A DNA stretch of 64,000 nt, from positions 4,960,001 through 5,024,000 of the forward strand of contig NZ_FMHV01000002.1 in the NCBI RefSeq assembly GCF_900091465.1, in the 5' to 3' direction. Made by a program: the position numbers and the translations under genes. This DNA is from Micromonospora rhizosphaerae (GTDB lineage Bacteria; Actinomycetota; Actinomycetes; Mycobacteriales; Micromonosporaceae). Shown piece by piece: positions 17,385 through 25,469 of this stretch (position 1 is its first letter; every line of letters begins with the position of its first letter). Under the pieces are notes generated by a model. That model was not told the DNA's origin. It saw only the letters and a list, made by a program, of their open reading frames with translations, and did not search any database.

Positions 17385-18434
17385 ATGCATGCCGCCGTCT
17401 CCGCTACGTCGCCAAGCGGCAGGACCCGACCCACGCTCCGGGACGTCGCTCTGCTCGCGGGTGTGAGCCCGAAGACCGTCTCGCGGGTGGTCAACGGGGA
17501 GGCGGGGGTCTCCGCACCGAAGACCGCCGCGGTGCAGCGGGCGATCGCGCAACTGGACTACCGGCCGAACTTCACCGCGAGCAGCCTCCGGCGCGCCAAC
17601 GGCCGGAGCGCGGCGATCGCGGCGGTCCTGGAGGATCTGGCCAACCCGTTCTCCGCGGTCCTGCACCGCGCGTTGGAGGACGCCGCCCGGGAGCGCGGCG
17701 TGCTGATCTTCGCGGGCAGCGTGGACGAGGATCCCGACCGCGAACGCGACCTGGTGCGCGCCTTCCGCGCCCGGCAGGCCGACGCCCTGGTCGTGGTGCC
17801 GGCCAGCGACGACCAGAGCTACCTCGGGCGCGAGGTCAACGACGGGACGCCGGTGGTGTTCGTGGACCGGCCGCCGGTCGGCCTGTCGGTCGACGCCGTG
17901 CTCGCGGACAACCACCACGGCGCCGCCATGGCCGTCCACCATCTCGTCGCGCACGGGCACCGCGACATCGCGTACCTGGGCGACCTGCGGACGATCACGA
18001 CCGCCCGGCAGCGGTTCCAGGGCTTCAAGGAGGCGCTGAGCGACCACGGCATCCGGCCGGCCACCATCGTCCACGACCTGCACACCGAGCGGGACTCCGA
18101 GGCAGCGGTCCGCGGGCTGCTGCTCGCCGACCCCGCCCCCACCGCGCTTTTCACCTCGCAGAACATCGTCACCATCGGCGCCATCCGCGCCCTGCAGCAG
18201 CTCGGCCGCCAGCACGAGGTCGCCCTCGTCGGCTTCGACGACTTCCCGCTGGCGGACCTGTTGTCGCCGGCGGTCACGGTGATCGCGCAGGACCCGTCCG
18301 AGATGGGCCGAACCGCCGCCTCGCTCATCTTCCGGCGGCTCGACGGCGAACAGTGGCACCCCACCAGCCACCTGGTGGCGACCCGGCTGATCGTCCGCGG
18401 CTCGGGCGAGATCAGGGGGCCACACTCCCGCTGA
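17385..18434 (+). CDS. LacI family regulator of the sugar importer
   Basis: 349 aa from ATG 17385 (GTAGGAGC upstream). N-terminal LacI HTH: TLRDVALLAGVSPKTVSRVV followed by the hinge segment RPNFTASSLRRANGRS. The effector domain is the type I periplasmic-binding fold (VLEDLANPFSAVLHRALEDA, FTSQNIVTIGAIRALQQLG, VALVGFDDFPLADLLSPAVT). Divergent from frcBCAK with two good operators between, so it almost certainly represses that operon until the sugar or its phosphate binds. Its first 14 residues (Ala/Ser/Thr-rich) are not part of the domain. Confidence 0.92.
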   Translation: MHAAVSATSPSGRTRPTLRDVALLAGVSPKTVSRVVNGEAGVSAPKTAAVQRAIAQLDYRPNFTASSLRRANGRSAAIAAVLEDLANPFSAVLHRALEDAARERGVLIFAGSVDEDPDRERDLVRAFRARQADALVVVPASDDQSYLGREVNDGTPVVFVDRPPVGLSVDAVLADNHHGAAMAVHHLVAHGHRDIAYLGDLRTITTARQRFQGFKEALSDHGIRPATIVHDLHTERDSEAAVRGLLLADPAPTALFTSQNIVTIGAIRALQQLGRQHEVALVGFDDFPLADLLSPAVTVIAQDPSEMGRTAASLIFRRLDGEQWHPTSHLVATRLIVRGSGEIRGPHSR

Positions 18435-18486
18435 CCAGGGCCGCCCCGCACCGGCCAACGGCCGCTCGTCGGCGGGCGGCCAGCGG

Positions 18487-19617
18487 TCAGCCTCCGGTCA
18501 GGGTGCGCAGCTGTCGGGCCGCGGCCGGGTCGGCGCAGCCGGTCAGGGTGAGCGCGTCGCGCAGCTCGGCGGCGAGCAGCGCCAGCGCCGCCTCGGCACC
18601 GGCCCGCCCGCCGGCGGCCAGGGCCCAGAGCATCGGCCGGCCGACCAGCACGCCCCTCGCGCCGAGCGCCAGCGCGCGCAGCACGTCGACCCCGCCGCGT
18701 ACGCCGCTGTCCAGCAGCACCTCGCACCGCTCCCCCACCGCGGCCACCACCTCGGGCAGTACGGTGACGGTGGCCGGCGCGCCGTCGAGCTGGCGTCCGC
18801 CGTGGTTGGAAACCACCACCGCGGCCGCCCCGGCCTCCGCCGCGCGCACCGCGTCGCGCGGGTCGAGGATCCCCTTGATCAGCAGCGGCAACGGCGTACG
18901 GCCGCGCAGCCACTCAAGGTCGGCCCAGCTCAGCGCGGGCGCGAAGACCGCGCCGGCGGACACGGCGGACACCCCTGGCGTGCCCTGGTGTGCCAGGTCG
19001 TTCCGCCCGCCCGGCAGGTTCGCGGCGGTGACGTGCGGCGGCAGCGCGAAGCCGTTGCGCACGTCGCGCAGCCGTCGGCCGAGGATGGGTACGTCGACGG
19101 TGACCATCAGCGCGGTGCAGCCGGCCGCGTGCACCCGGTCCAGCAGGTCGGCGACCATGCCCCGCTCGCGCAGCCAGTAGAGCTGAAACCAGACCTGGTC
19201 GCCGGCCGCGGCGATCTCCTCGATCGGGGTGCTGCTCAGCGTGCTGGCCACGTAGGGCACTCCGGCCGCTGCGGCCGCCGCGGCCAGCGCCGGCTCGCCG
19301 TCGGGGTGGACCAGCCGCTGGTACGCCATGGGCGCGACCGCCACCGGCATCGCCTGCGCCCGGCCGAGCAGCGGCGCATCGGTACGCGGACGGTCCACGC
19401 CGGTCAGCACCCGGGGCAGCACGGCGACCCGGTCCAGAGCGGCCCGGTTGGCGGTCAGCGTGGTCTCGGTGCCGCTGCCGCCGTTGATGAAGTCCCAGAC
19501 CTCCGGCGGCAGCGCCGCCCGGGCCGGCCCGGCGAACTCCGCCAGGCTCGCCGGCCACGCGGCCACGTCCACGGCAACCGGTCCGGCCGGGGCGTCCGGC
19601 AGCATGGTGTCAGCCAT
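18487..19617 (-). CDS. FMN-dependent alpha-hydroxyacid oxidase/dehydrogenase
   Basis: 376 aa. FMN TIM-barrel family (glycolate oxidase, LldD, mandelate dehydrogenase). The active-site signature is SNHGGRQLDG with its substrate-binding arginine and catalytic histidine; other blocks are VAPMAYQRLVHPDGE, STLSSTPIEEIAAAG, WFQLYWLRERG and LLDSGVRGGVDVLRALALGA. No membrane anchor. The substrate (lactate, glycolate or another 2-hydroxyacid) cannot be told. The start overlaps the preceding RibD-like gene by eight bases, suggesting coupling; an alternative ATG lies four codons in. Confidence 0.88.
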   Translation of the reverse strand: MADTMLPDAPAGPVAVDVAAWPASLAEFAGPARAALPPEVWDFINGGSGTETTLTANRAALDRVAVLPRVLTGVDRPRTDAPLLGRAQAMPVAVAPMAYQRLVHPDGEPALAAAAAAAGVPYVASTLSSTPIEEIAAAGDQVWFQLYWLRERGMVADLLDRVHAAGCTALMVTVDVPILGRRLRDVRNGFALPPHVTAANLPGGRNDLAHQGTPGVSAVSAGAVFAPALSWADLEWLRGRTPLPLLIKGILDPRDAVRAAEAGAAAVVVSNHGGRQLDGAPATVTVLPEVVAAVGERCEVLLDSGVRGGVDVLRALALGARGVLVGRPMLWALAAGGRAGAEAALALLAAELRDALTLTGCADPAAARQLRTLTGG

Positions 19618-20200
19618 CGGCCCGCCCGGCCTCTGCGCGCGCGGGCTCGTCGACGTATCGCAGCATCACCACACCGTTGCCGAACGCCCGGCTCTCCACA
19701 AGCCGTAGGTCGAGTCGGGTGTCGGACGGAAACAGCGGCTTGCCCCGCCCGATGACCACCGGGTGGAGGTAGATCCGGTATTCGTCGATCAGGTCCAGGC
19801 GGCGGAAGGTCGCGGCGAGGTCCGCGCCGCCGATCACCATGTCGCTGCCCGGCGCTGCCTTGAGGGCCAGCACCTGCTCGGGTACGACCTCCCGCACGAT
19901 GGTGCTGTTCCAGTCGGCCCGCTCCAGGGTCCGGGAGTAGACGAGCTTCGGCATGTCCCGCCAGATCCCGGCGAACTCCCGCGTCGGCGCGCTGCTGCCC
20001 GGATCCTGATCGGCGGTCGGCCAGAACCCGGCCATCAGCTCGTAGGTCCGGCGGCCGTCCAGGAAGGCGCTCATCCGGGACAGCTCGTCGTTGAAGTGCT
20101 GGTGCAGCTCGTCGTCGACCTTTTGCCAGTCGAGTTCGTGGTTCGGTCCCTCGAAGAAGCCGTCGAGGGACACCGACATCCACACGATGATCTTGCGCAT
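19610..20200 (-). CDS. RibD C-terminal/dihydrofolate-reductase family protein
   Basis: 196 aa. Starts MRKIIVWMSVSLDGFFEGPN, the typical opening of the RibD_C dihydrofolate-reductase-like family; also FLDGRRTYELMAGFWPT, GSDMVIGGADLAATFRRLD and the end IYLHPVVIGRGKPLF. Members are NADPH reductases of unknown substrate that occur in many actinobacterial copies. It overlaps the FMN oxidase gene downstream by eight bases and probably forms a two-gene operon with it. Confidence 0.88.
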   Translation of the reverse strand: MRKIIVWMSVSLDGFFEGPNHELDWQKVDDELHQHFNDELSRMSAFLDGRRTYELMAGFWPTADQDPGSSAPTREFAGIWRDMPKLVYSRTLERADWNSTIVREVVPEQVLALKAAPGSDMVIGGADLAATFRRLDLIDEYRIYLHPVVIGRGKPLFPSDTRLDLRLVESRAFGNGVVMLRYVDEPARAEAGRADG

Positions 20201-20252
20201 CGCAGTCCTCTCCCGTTGGCGTGGCAGGCGACCAGTCTGACAAGATCGCCGC

Positions 20253-20417
20253 GTGAACGGGGCTCAGGTGACCGCGCTGCTCGACGGGTCCACGCCGAGC
20301 TGACCGCACCGGACGGCCGGAAGGTCGACGTGCACCCGGTGGCGATCCGGCCGGACGGCAGGCGCGGTGGACCACCACGACATCGCCCTGCTCCGCGAGG
20401 CGGCCGGGCTCGGCTGA
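20253..20417 (+). pseudogene. Decayed nucleotidyltransferase-like gene fragment
   Basis: Three short reading segments in different frames resemble one protein: a start MNGAQVTALLDG (20253-20288), then HAELTAPDGRKVDVHPVAIR (20291-20350), then VDHHDIALLREAAGLG and a stop (20367-20417). The middle segment, with DGRKVDVHPV, and the end HDIALLRE, look like the lincosamide/aminoglycoside-type nucleotidyltransferase family. The N-terminal catalytic region is missing and the frame changes, so the gene is non-functional. Family assignment is tentative. Confidence 0.45.
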
Positions 20418-20430
20418 TCTGGTGCGGGAA

Positions 20431-20742
20431 TCACCCCAGGTGCCGCTCGATCCCGTCGGTCATCTTCCCGAACTCGGCGACCAGGTCGACGTCGTACCGG
20501 TCGGCGAGGACGAGGACGGACCAGAGGCAGTCTGCGAGCTCGTGGCCGCGCCGGTCGCGGGCGTCCGGGATCTCCCGCCGACCGTCGACCGCCAGCACCA
20601 GCTTGGCGAGGTCACCGACATCGCCCACGAACCCGAGCGCCAGCTCGCCCGTGCTCCACGGCCTACGACCCGCGTCGACGTGGTGCCGGTCGTACCGGTC
20701 GGCGATCTGCCGCGCCCGGGCCTGAAGCTCACCGATGTCCAT
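20431..20742 (-). CDS. MazG-like nucleotide pyrophosphohydrolase
   Basis: 103 aa from ATG 20742. All-alpha NTP-PPase style: an acidic pair in helix 2 (GFVGDVGDLAKLVLA) and the E-x-x-D motif in HELADCLWSVLVLADRYDVD fit the MazG/dUTPase-like superfamily, although the first EExxE element is reduced to GDVGD. Possible role: hydrolysis of non-canonical NTPs. No RBS is evident; TAGATT lies about ten bases before the ATG, so the transcript may be leaderless. Confidence 0.72.
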   Translation of the reverse strand: MDIGELQARARQIADRYDRHHVDAGRRPWSTGELALGFVGDVGDLAKLVLAVDGRREIPDARDRRGHELADCLWSVLVLADRYDVDLVAEFGKMTDGIERHLG

Positions 20743-20784
20743 GATCGGCAATCTACCGCCGCCCGGTCGGGCCGGCGCCGCCGC

Positions 20785-20816
20785 TGGCCGGGCCCATCGA
20801 CGGATGGGCCCGGCCA
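20785..20816 (-). terminator. Strong hairpin terminator
   Basis: 14-bp perfect stem (20785-20798 with 20803-20816) and GACG tetraloop. It lies downstream of the gene ending at 20853 on the minus strand and supports that gene being real. Confidence 0.75.
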
Positions 20817-20852
20817 CCGCCGCAGCCGGCGCGGGGCCGCCGCGGCCCTCGA

Positions 20853-21128
20853 TCAGTCGAGGTCCGTGCAGACGTTGTAGGCCGTGCCGTTCACCATCGT
20901 GAGGGTCTTGTAGAACGTCGGGGAGAACTCGACGACGAACTGCCCGTCGATGTTCGACAGGCCGCGCGGCAGGGTTCCGGCGTTCTCGCCGAAGCCGAAC
21001 AACACGGGCCCGGTCACGTACCACGTCATCGAGCCGTCCGTGCCGTACTCGACCATCGCGCTGCCGCCCGCGTCCACGAGCGTGCTGGCCCCGGTCGCCG
21101 TGTTCGTCACCCTGGTCAAACAGGTCAC
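20853..21128 (-). CDS. Hypothetical protein, possibly the truncated end of a secreted protein
   Basis: 91 aa from GTG 21128 with GAGG directly before it. The sequence is Thr/Gly/Val-rich with alternating hydrophobic residues (SAMVEYGTDGSMTWYVTGPV, GQFVVEFSPTFYKTLTMVNG) and two cysteines, as in beta-sandwich exported proteins, yet there is no signal peptide and the frame closes 33 bases upstream of a possible earlier start. It may have lost its N-terminus. A terminator lies just downstream. I do not recognise a family. Confidence 0.55.
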   Translation of the reverse strand: MTCLTRVTNTATGASTLVDAGGSAMVEYGTDGSMTWYVTGPVLFGFGENAGTLPRGLSNIDGQFVVEFSPTFYKTLTMVNGTAYNVCTDLD

Positions 21129-21192
21129 CCTCGTACATCTCCCGGCGCGGCCAACCGTCCGGCTACTGCGCCGGTACCCGTATCGTCAGGCC

Positions 21193-21594
21193 ATGGCCAA
21201 CTGGGACGACGTACGACGGATCGCGCTCGCCCTGCCCGAGACCACCGAGGGCGGCTCCCATGACGGACTGCCCGCCTGGCGGGTCCGGGACAAGCCCTTC
21301 GCCTGGGAACGGCCGCTGCGCCGCGCCGACCTGGACGCCCTCGGCGATGCCGCGCCGGACGGCCCGATCCTCGGCGCGCGGGTGCCCGACGTGGGCGCCA
21401 AGGAGGCGCTGATCGCCGACGACCCCGACGTCTACTTCACCACCCCGCACTTCGACGGGTACCCGGCGGTGCTGGTCCGGCTGGACCGGATCGGTGTGGA
21501 GGAGCTGACCGAGCTGGTGACCGAGGCCTGGTACGCCCGGGCGCCGAAGCGCCTCGCGGCCCAGTTCCGAGCGGACACCGGCGCGACGGCTTGA
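21193..21594 (+). CDS. MmcQ/YjbR-like protein
   Basis: 133 aa from ATG 21193. Small single-domain CyaY-like/YjbR fold: WDDVRRIALALPETTEGGSHD at the start, GLPAWRVRDKPFAWERP, a middle with DDPDVYFTTPHFDGYPAVLV and the end ELTELVTEAWYARAPKRLAAQ. The family is described as DNA-binding-like but has no firm function. The frame is open upstream but that part overlaps the divergent hypothetical gene. No RBS is visible and TATCGT sits six bases before the ATG, so it may be leaderless. Confidence 0.85.
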   Translation: MANWDDVRRIALALPETTEGGSHDGLPAWRVRDKPFAWERPLRRADLDALGDAAPDGPILGARVPDVGAKEALIADDPDVYFTTPHFDGYPAVLVRLDRIGVEELTELVTEAWYARAPKRLAAQFRADTGATA

Positions 21595-21607
21595 GCCACG
21601 GCATGCG

Positions 21608-21966
21608 CGGCACCTGCTCGCCGAGGTCGCCGCGGACACGGCGATCGGTCTCTTCGCCGGCGCCAGCCACCGGGCGGCCGAGATTCTGCTCGATCGGGGC
21701 GGCCTCCTCCGACACTTCCAGGTCATCGTCGGCGGGGACGAGGTCGCGCGTCCCAAGCCCGACCCGGACGGTGTCGAGCTGGCGTGCCGGCTGCTGGGCG
21801 TCGAGCCCACCCGGGCCGCGTACGTGACTCGCCGCTCGACCTCCGGGCGGCGCGACGCATCGGCGCCCTGGCCGTGGCCGCCGGCTGGGGCCACCAGTAC
21901 GACCCGAGCGAACCCGCGGACCTGACCGCGGACCGTCCGCTGAATCTGCGCTCGCTGCTCGCCTGA
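21608..21966 (+). pseudogene. HAD-superfamily phosphatase remnant (N-terminal loss plus frameshift)
   Basis: The first frame reads RHLLAEVAADTAIGLFAGAS...HFQVIVGGDEVARPKPDP...LLGVEPTRAAYV, the cap and motif III (lysine of RPKP) of a phosphoglycolate-phosphatase-like HAD protein. At about 21828 the expected motif IV Gly is lost and the frame shifts; the rest, DSPLDLRAARRIGALAVAAG...LTADRPLNLRSLLA, continues in another frame to the stop at 21966. A 4-base deletion (or equivalent) explains the shift. Motifs I and II with the nucleophilic aspartate are absent. Clearly non-functional. Confidence 0.8.
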
Positions 21967-22177
21967 CCGCCGGACCATTCGGTGACCGAGCGTCCGGTCA
22001 CGGCGGCACCATTCGTCCTGGTCGCCACGCCGGTGCCGCTTGCCCGTCGCATTGACGAAGGCCGACACTCGGTGCAGCGTCCTCAGGAGCACGACATCAC
22101 CTGCCCCCGGCGATGCGTCTCCTGACGACACCGCACGGGACCCGATCCCCGGTCCCGGCACTCCCGAGGAGGCGACA

Positions 22178-23041
22178 GTGAGGATCAGACGCACTTCCCG
22201 CCGAGCCCAACTCCTAGCCGCAACTGTCGGACTGATCGCCGCCAGCGCATTCACCCTGCCCTCCGCGGCGGCGGCCTCCCCCCAGGGCTACAGCGCCGAC
22301 CAGCTCTCCGACGTCAGCGACGCGGTGCAGCAGTCGGGCGTCGAGGGCATCGCCTGGCACGTCGACGCGGCAGCCGACCGCGTCGTGGTCACCGCCGACG
22401 GCACCGTCTCCCGCGCCGAGATCGCGACTCTCACGCAACGTGCCGCCGGCAAGGCCGGCGCCCTCCGGGTCGAACGGGCGCACGGCGTCTTCCGTCCGCT
22501 CGTCTCCGCCGGTGACGCCATCTACGGCGGTGGCTACCGCTGCTCCCTCGGCTTCAACGTCGTCAGCGGCGGCACCTACTACTTCCTCACCGCCGGCCAC
22601 TGTGGGAAGGTCGCCAAGACCTGGTACACCAACTCCAGCCACACCACGCTCATCGGCCCGACCATGGGCTACAGCTTCCCGGGCAACGACTACGCGCTGG
22701 TCCGCTACGACAACGCGTCGCTGAGCCACCCCGGCGGCTTCACCGCTGCCAACGCCTTCGTCGGCGAGTCGGTCAAGCGGACCGGGTCGACCACCGGCAC
22801 CCACAGCGGAACCGTCACCGCGCTCAACGTCACGGTCCGCTACCAGGGCGGCGGCACCGTACGCGGCATGATCCAGACCAATGTGTGCGCCGAACCCGGC
22901 GACTCCGGCGGCCCGCTCTACGACGGCACCAAGGCGCTCGGCATCACCTCCGGCGGCAGTGGCGACTGTCGCTCCGGTGGCACGACGTTCTACCAGCCCG
23001 TCACCGAAGCCGCGAGCGTGTACGGCGTCACCGTGTACTGA
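22178..23041 (+). CDS. Secreted streptogrisin-type serine protease (family S1)
   Basis: 287 aa from GTG 22178 (GAGGAGGC upstream). An Arg-rich start and hydrophobic core to about residue 37 (ending SAAAAS) form a signal peptide. A pro-region runs to about residue 115. The protease domain has the catalytic triad His in FLTAGHCG, Asp in GNDYALVRY and Ser in [14 protein letters not shown]; cysteines around His and Ser fit the alpha-lytic protease/streptogrisin disulphides. The pro-region is shorter than in many streptogrisins. It would be exported and self-processed, acting as a peptidase outside the cell. Monocistronic. Confidence 0.92.
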   Translation: MRIRRTSRRAQLLAATVGLIAASAFTLPSAAAASPQGYSADQLSDVSDAVQQSGVEGIAWHVDAAADRVVVTADGTVSRAEIATLTQRAAGKAGALRVERAHGVFRPLVSAGDAIYGGGYRCSLGFNVVSGGTYYFLTAGHCGKVAKTWYTNSSHTTLIGPTMGYSFPGNDYALVRYDNASLSHPGGFTAANAFVGESVKRTGSTTGTHSGTVTALNVTVRYQGGGTVRGMIQTNVCAEPGDSGGPLYDGTKALGITSGGSGDCRSGGTTFYQPVTEAASVYGVTVY

Positions 23042-23054
23042 GCCACCCGGCGCA

Positions 23055-23087
23055 CCCGGCCGACAGACTTTCGGCTCTGCGGCCGGG
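23055..23087. terminator. Possible terminator between convergent genes
   Basis: 8-bp stem CCCGGCCG / CGGCCGGG (23055-23062, 23080-23087) with a 17-base loop, between the convergent protease and LOG-like genes; it may serve both strands. Confidence 0.5.
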
Positions 23088-23128
23088 CCGCGCCGTTCTG
23101 ATCCCAGCGCCACACACCCGCCCGACGG

Positions 23129-23605
23129 TCACGACTGCACCGCCGGGTTGAGAGCCGCGCGTACGGCGGCCTCCGGGGTGTCCACGTGCCGCAGGCCGGC
23201 CACCGGGACGTCGGTCGCGTCGTGGATCCGCCAGCCGCGGAGCACCACCACCGGGATGCCGCCCCGCCGCATGGCCAGAGCCACCTCGCTGAGCGTCCCC
23301 CAGGAGCCGCCGACGGCGATCACCGCGTCGGCGCTCCACACCAGGATCGCGTTGCGGGCCTGACCCATGTTGGTCACCACGGACGCGGAGAGGTCGGCGG
23401 GACCGGGGTCGTGGCCGTCGTCGGGGCGTACCCCGATCACCAGGCCGTCGCGGGAGCGTGCGCCGGCGGCGACCGCGGCCATCACCCCGCCGCCGCCTCC
23501 GCAGAGGACGGTGGCCCCGCGCTCGGCCAGCAGCTCCCCCACCCGGCGGGCGTCCGCCAGCTCGGCCTGCCTGGCGTCCGCCGGTCCACACACCGCTACC
23601 TGCAT
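23129..23605 (-). CDS. LOG-like/TIGR00725-type Rossmann protein
   Basis: 158 aa from ATG 23605 (an earlier in-frame ATG at 23635 is possible). Rossmann-like fold related to lysine-decarboxylase/LOG proteins: MQVAVCGPAD, TVLCGGGGGVMAAVAAGAR, VTNMGQARNAILVWSADAVI and VGGSWGTLSEVALAM. The PGGxGTxxE motif of LOG phosphoribohydrolases is altered to VGGSWGTLSE, as in the TIGR00725 group, which may bind nucleotides but whose activity is not defined. Convergent with the protease gene. Confidence 0.82.
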   Translation of the reverse strand: MQVAVCGPADARQAELADARRVGELLAERGATVLCGGGGGVMAAVAAGARSRDGLVIGVRPDDGHDPGPADLSASVVTNMGQARNAILVWSADAVIAVGGSWGTLSEVALAMRRGGIPVVVLRGWRIHDATDVPVAGLRHVDTPEAAVRAALNPAVQS

Positions 23606-23742
23606 GACGGCTGCCCGCCCCTTCCCGACCACCATTTCCGCCGGTGACCAGGAAATTCTTGTCCCGACACCGGGCAGCGGACGGAAAATCGGCTACCCCG
23701 GGCTCGCCCATGGCGTTGTTCCGGTCCGCTACCGTCCCGGGC

Positions 23743-24195
23743 GTGACCAGCGGACGGCCCACGCTCATCGCGATCGACCATGACGATTATTACGCCGAAC
23801 ACGTCGGCCACACCGCCGACGGACGGCAGTTCTTCCTCACCACGCCGTTCGTACCCGCCGACCCCGAGGCCGGCGAGGGCGACGAATTCGTCGCGCGCTT
23901 TCTCTTCGACAGTGCCGGGCACCTGCTGGAGGCGACGATCGACGCCTTCGGACCGAGGCACCTCATGGACCGGGAGGCCCGCCGTCGGACGTACGAGGCG
24001 CGGCTCGCGCAACTGGGGCCGGTCACCTTCGGCCGCATCGAAGTCGCGCCCTTCGAGGTGCAGCGGTCCGGCACCACCTTCGGCCTCATCCCCCGGCCGC
24101 CCGAGGAGGACGGTGAGTCGTGGTGGGTGGAGCTGCACCCGGGCAACTACATGGCGTTCACCGAGCCCTGGGACAGCGGTGAGTACGACACCTGA
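23743..24195 (+). CDS. Hypothetical protein, no recognised domain
   Basis: 150 aa from GTG 23743; TACCGT lies seven bases earlier, so it is probably leaderless. An in-frame ATG at 23710 lies before that -10 and is less likely. The protein is acidic and rich in aromatic residues (AIDHDDYYAEHVGHTADGRQ, FLTTPFVP, WWVELHPGNYMAFTEPWDSG), with no membrane segment. Secondary structure looks like a mixed alpha/beta cytosolic domain. Similar stand-alone proteins occur in actinobacteria, but I know of no function. Confidence 0.7.
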   Translation: MTSGRPTLIAIDHDDYYAEHVGHTADGRQFFLTTPFVPADPEAGEGDEFVARFLFDSAGHLLEATIDAFGPRHLMDREARRRTYEARLAQLGPVTFGRIEVAPFEVQRSGTTFGLIPRPPEEDGESWWVELHPGNYMAFTEPWDSGEYDT

Positions 24196-24405
24196 CCGTC
24201 GGTAATGCACTCACCGCATCCGGCGGACACGGCCCCGCGAATGCGGACCGGCGCCACACGCACGGTCATCCCCCCACCACCCGCTGGCGCGACGCGTCCC
24301 ACCTATGGCGGAAGCCGCCGACCTCCCTGTCCTCGACGACGGACGTGTGCAAAGCTGCCCCGAGTTTATTGCGACTCTGGTCACGTACATACGAGGGAGG
24401 TAGCC

Positions 24406-25275
24406 GTGCCGTCGACTTTCGGGCAATGGCTGATCGTGATCCTGGCCCTGCTGGTGGGCCTCGTCGGCGGGTGGGTGCTGCGCGACCGCCGCGCCGCCGC
24501 AAGCCCGGCAGCGCCCATCGTGGAGGGTGACCCCGTCGCGGGGGTCGCTGAGCTGGGCGTATCGGAGACGGCCACCGTCGACCAGGAGCGGCCGGAGGCC
24601 GTCGTGGACGACGCCACCGCGTCGACCGACACCGAGCCGGCGCGCCTCGAGGCGAACGGTACCGCCGACACCACCCCGGCCGAGGCCGACGCCAAGCCGG
24701 CCGACGCGGACTCCGCGGCGGCCACCACCAGCGAGCCCGCCGAGGTCGAGCCCGCGCACGCCGAGGTTCAGGCGACGGAGGCCGACGAGCCGACGGACGG
24801 CCCGACCAGCGTGGTCGCCGACCAGGAACCGGCCGCCGCGGAGACCTCGACGGAGACCACGACCACCGTCCCGGCTCCTCTGGCGGCCGTGGCGGACGTC
24901 AGCCCGCCGGCGAGCGACGCCCCGGAGACCGCCTCGACCCCGGACGGCACCGCCGTCGCCGCGACCGGGACCGCCGCCGCCAACGGGACGGCCGCCACCG
25001 CGTCCGAGCCCGCCGGGGAGGCCGCGGACGACTTCCGGCGGATCCAGGGCATCGGGCCGAAGATGGCCACCGCCCTTCAGGCCGCCGGCATCCGGACCTA
25101 CCGCCAGCTCGCGGAGCTGGACGAGGCGGCCCTGCGGGACACCATCCGGGCCGCCGGCCTGCGCGCCGCCCCGAGCCTGGCCACCTGGTCGCAGCAGGCG
25201 AAGGTGCTGGTCGGCGCCACCGCCGAGGCTGACAAGGCGCTGCCGGCGGCGGTGGGAGCCGGCGCGGACGCCTGA
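24406..25275 (+). CDS. Membrane-anchored, disordered-linker protein with C-terminal helix-hairpin-helix domain
   Basis: 289 aa from GTG 24406 (GAGGGAGG upstream). Residues about 5-25 (FGQWLIVILALLVGLVGGWV) are a single membrane helix followed by Arg residues, leaving the rest in the cytoplasm. Residues about 45-205 are a low-complexity Ala/Glu/Thr/Asp/Pro linker, strongly acidic. Residues about 207-275 form a helix-hairpin-helix unit (DDFRRIQGIGPKMATALQAA, then TYRQLAELDEAALRDTIRAA) like those that bind DNA or form protein contacts in ribosomal S2-associated and topoisomerase-linked proteins. It could tether DNA or a nucleoprotein complex to the membrane; that is inference. Followed by a strong terminator. 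Confidence 0.8.
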   Translation: MPSTFGQWLIVILALLVGLVGGWVLRDRRAAASPAAPIVEGDPVAGVAELGVSETATVDQERPEAVVDDATASTDTEPARLEANGTADTTPAEADAKPADADSAAATTSEPAEVEPAHAEVQATEADEPTDGPTSVVADQEPAAAETSTETTTTVPAPLAAVADVSPPASDAPETASTPDGTAVAATGTAAANGTAATASEPAGEAADDFRRIQGIGPKMATALQAAGIRTYRQLAELDEAALRDTIRAAGLRAAPSLATWSQQAKVLVGATAEADKALPAAVGAGADA

Positions 25276-25282
25276 GCATCGT

Positions 25283-25322
25283 CCGGGCCGGTGGTGACGA
25301 TCCGTCGTCGCCACCGGCCCGG
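25283..25322 (+). terminator. Long-stem terminator
   Basis: About 18-bp stem (25283-25300 with 25305-25322; one G-T or mismatch pair) with TCCG loop, just after the HhH gene. Confidence 0.75.
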
Positions 25323-25469
25323 TCCCGCTGCGCCCTCCTTCGGCGGCCGTAGGTCGATAACCGCCGCCAGCCGAAGTAATAGATCGGACACGAGATCGGC
25401 CGGACGTCGCTACGGTCGGTGAGGGCCGGCCGGCCCGCCGCGCCAATCCCGCCACCGCAGGAGCAGCTC

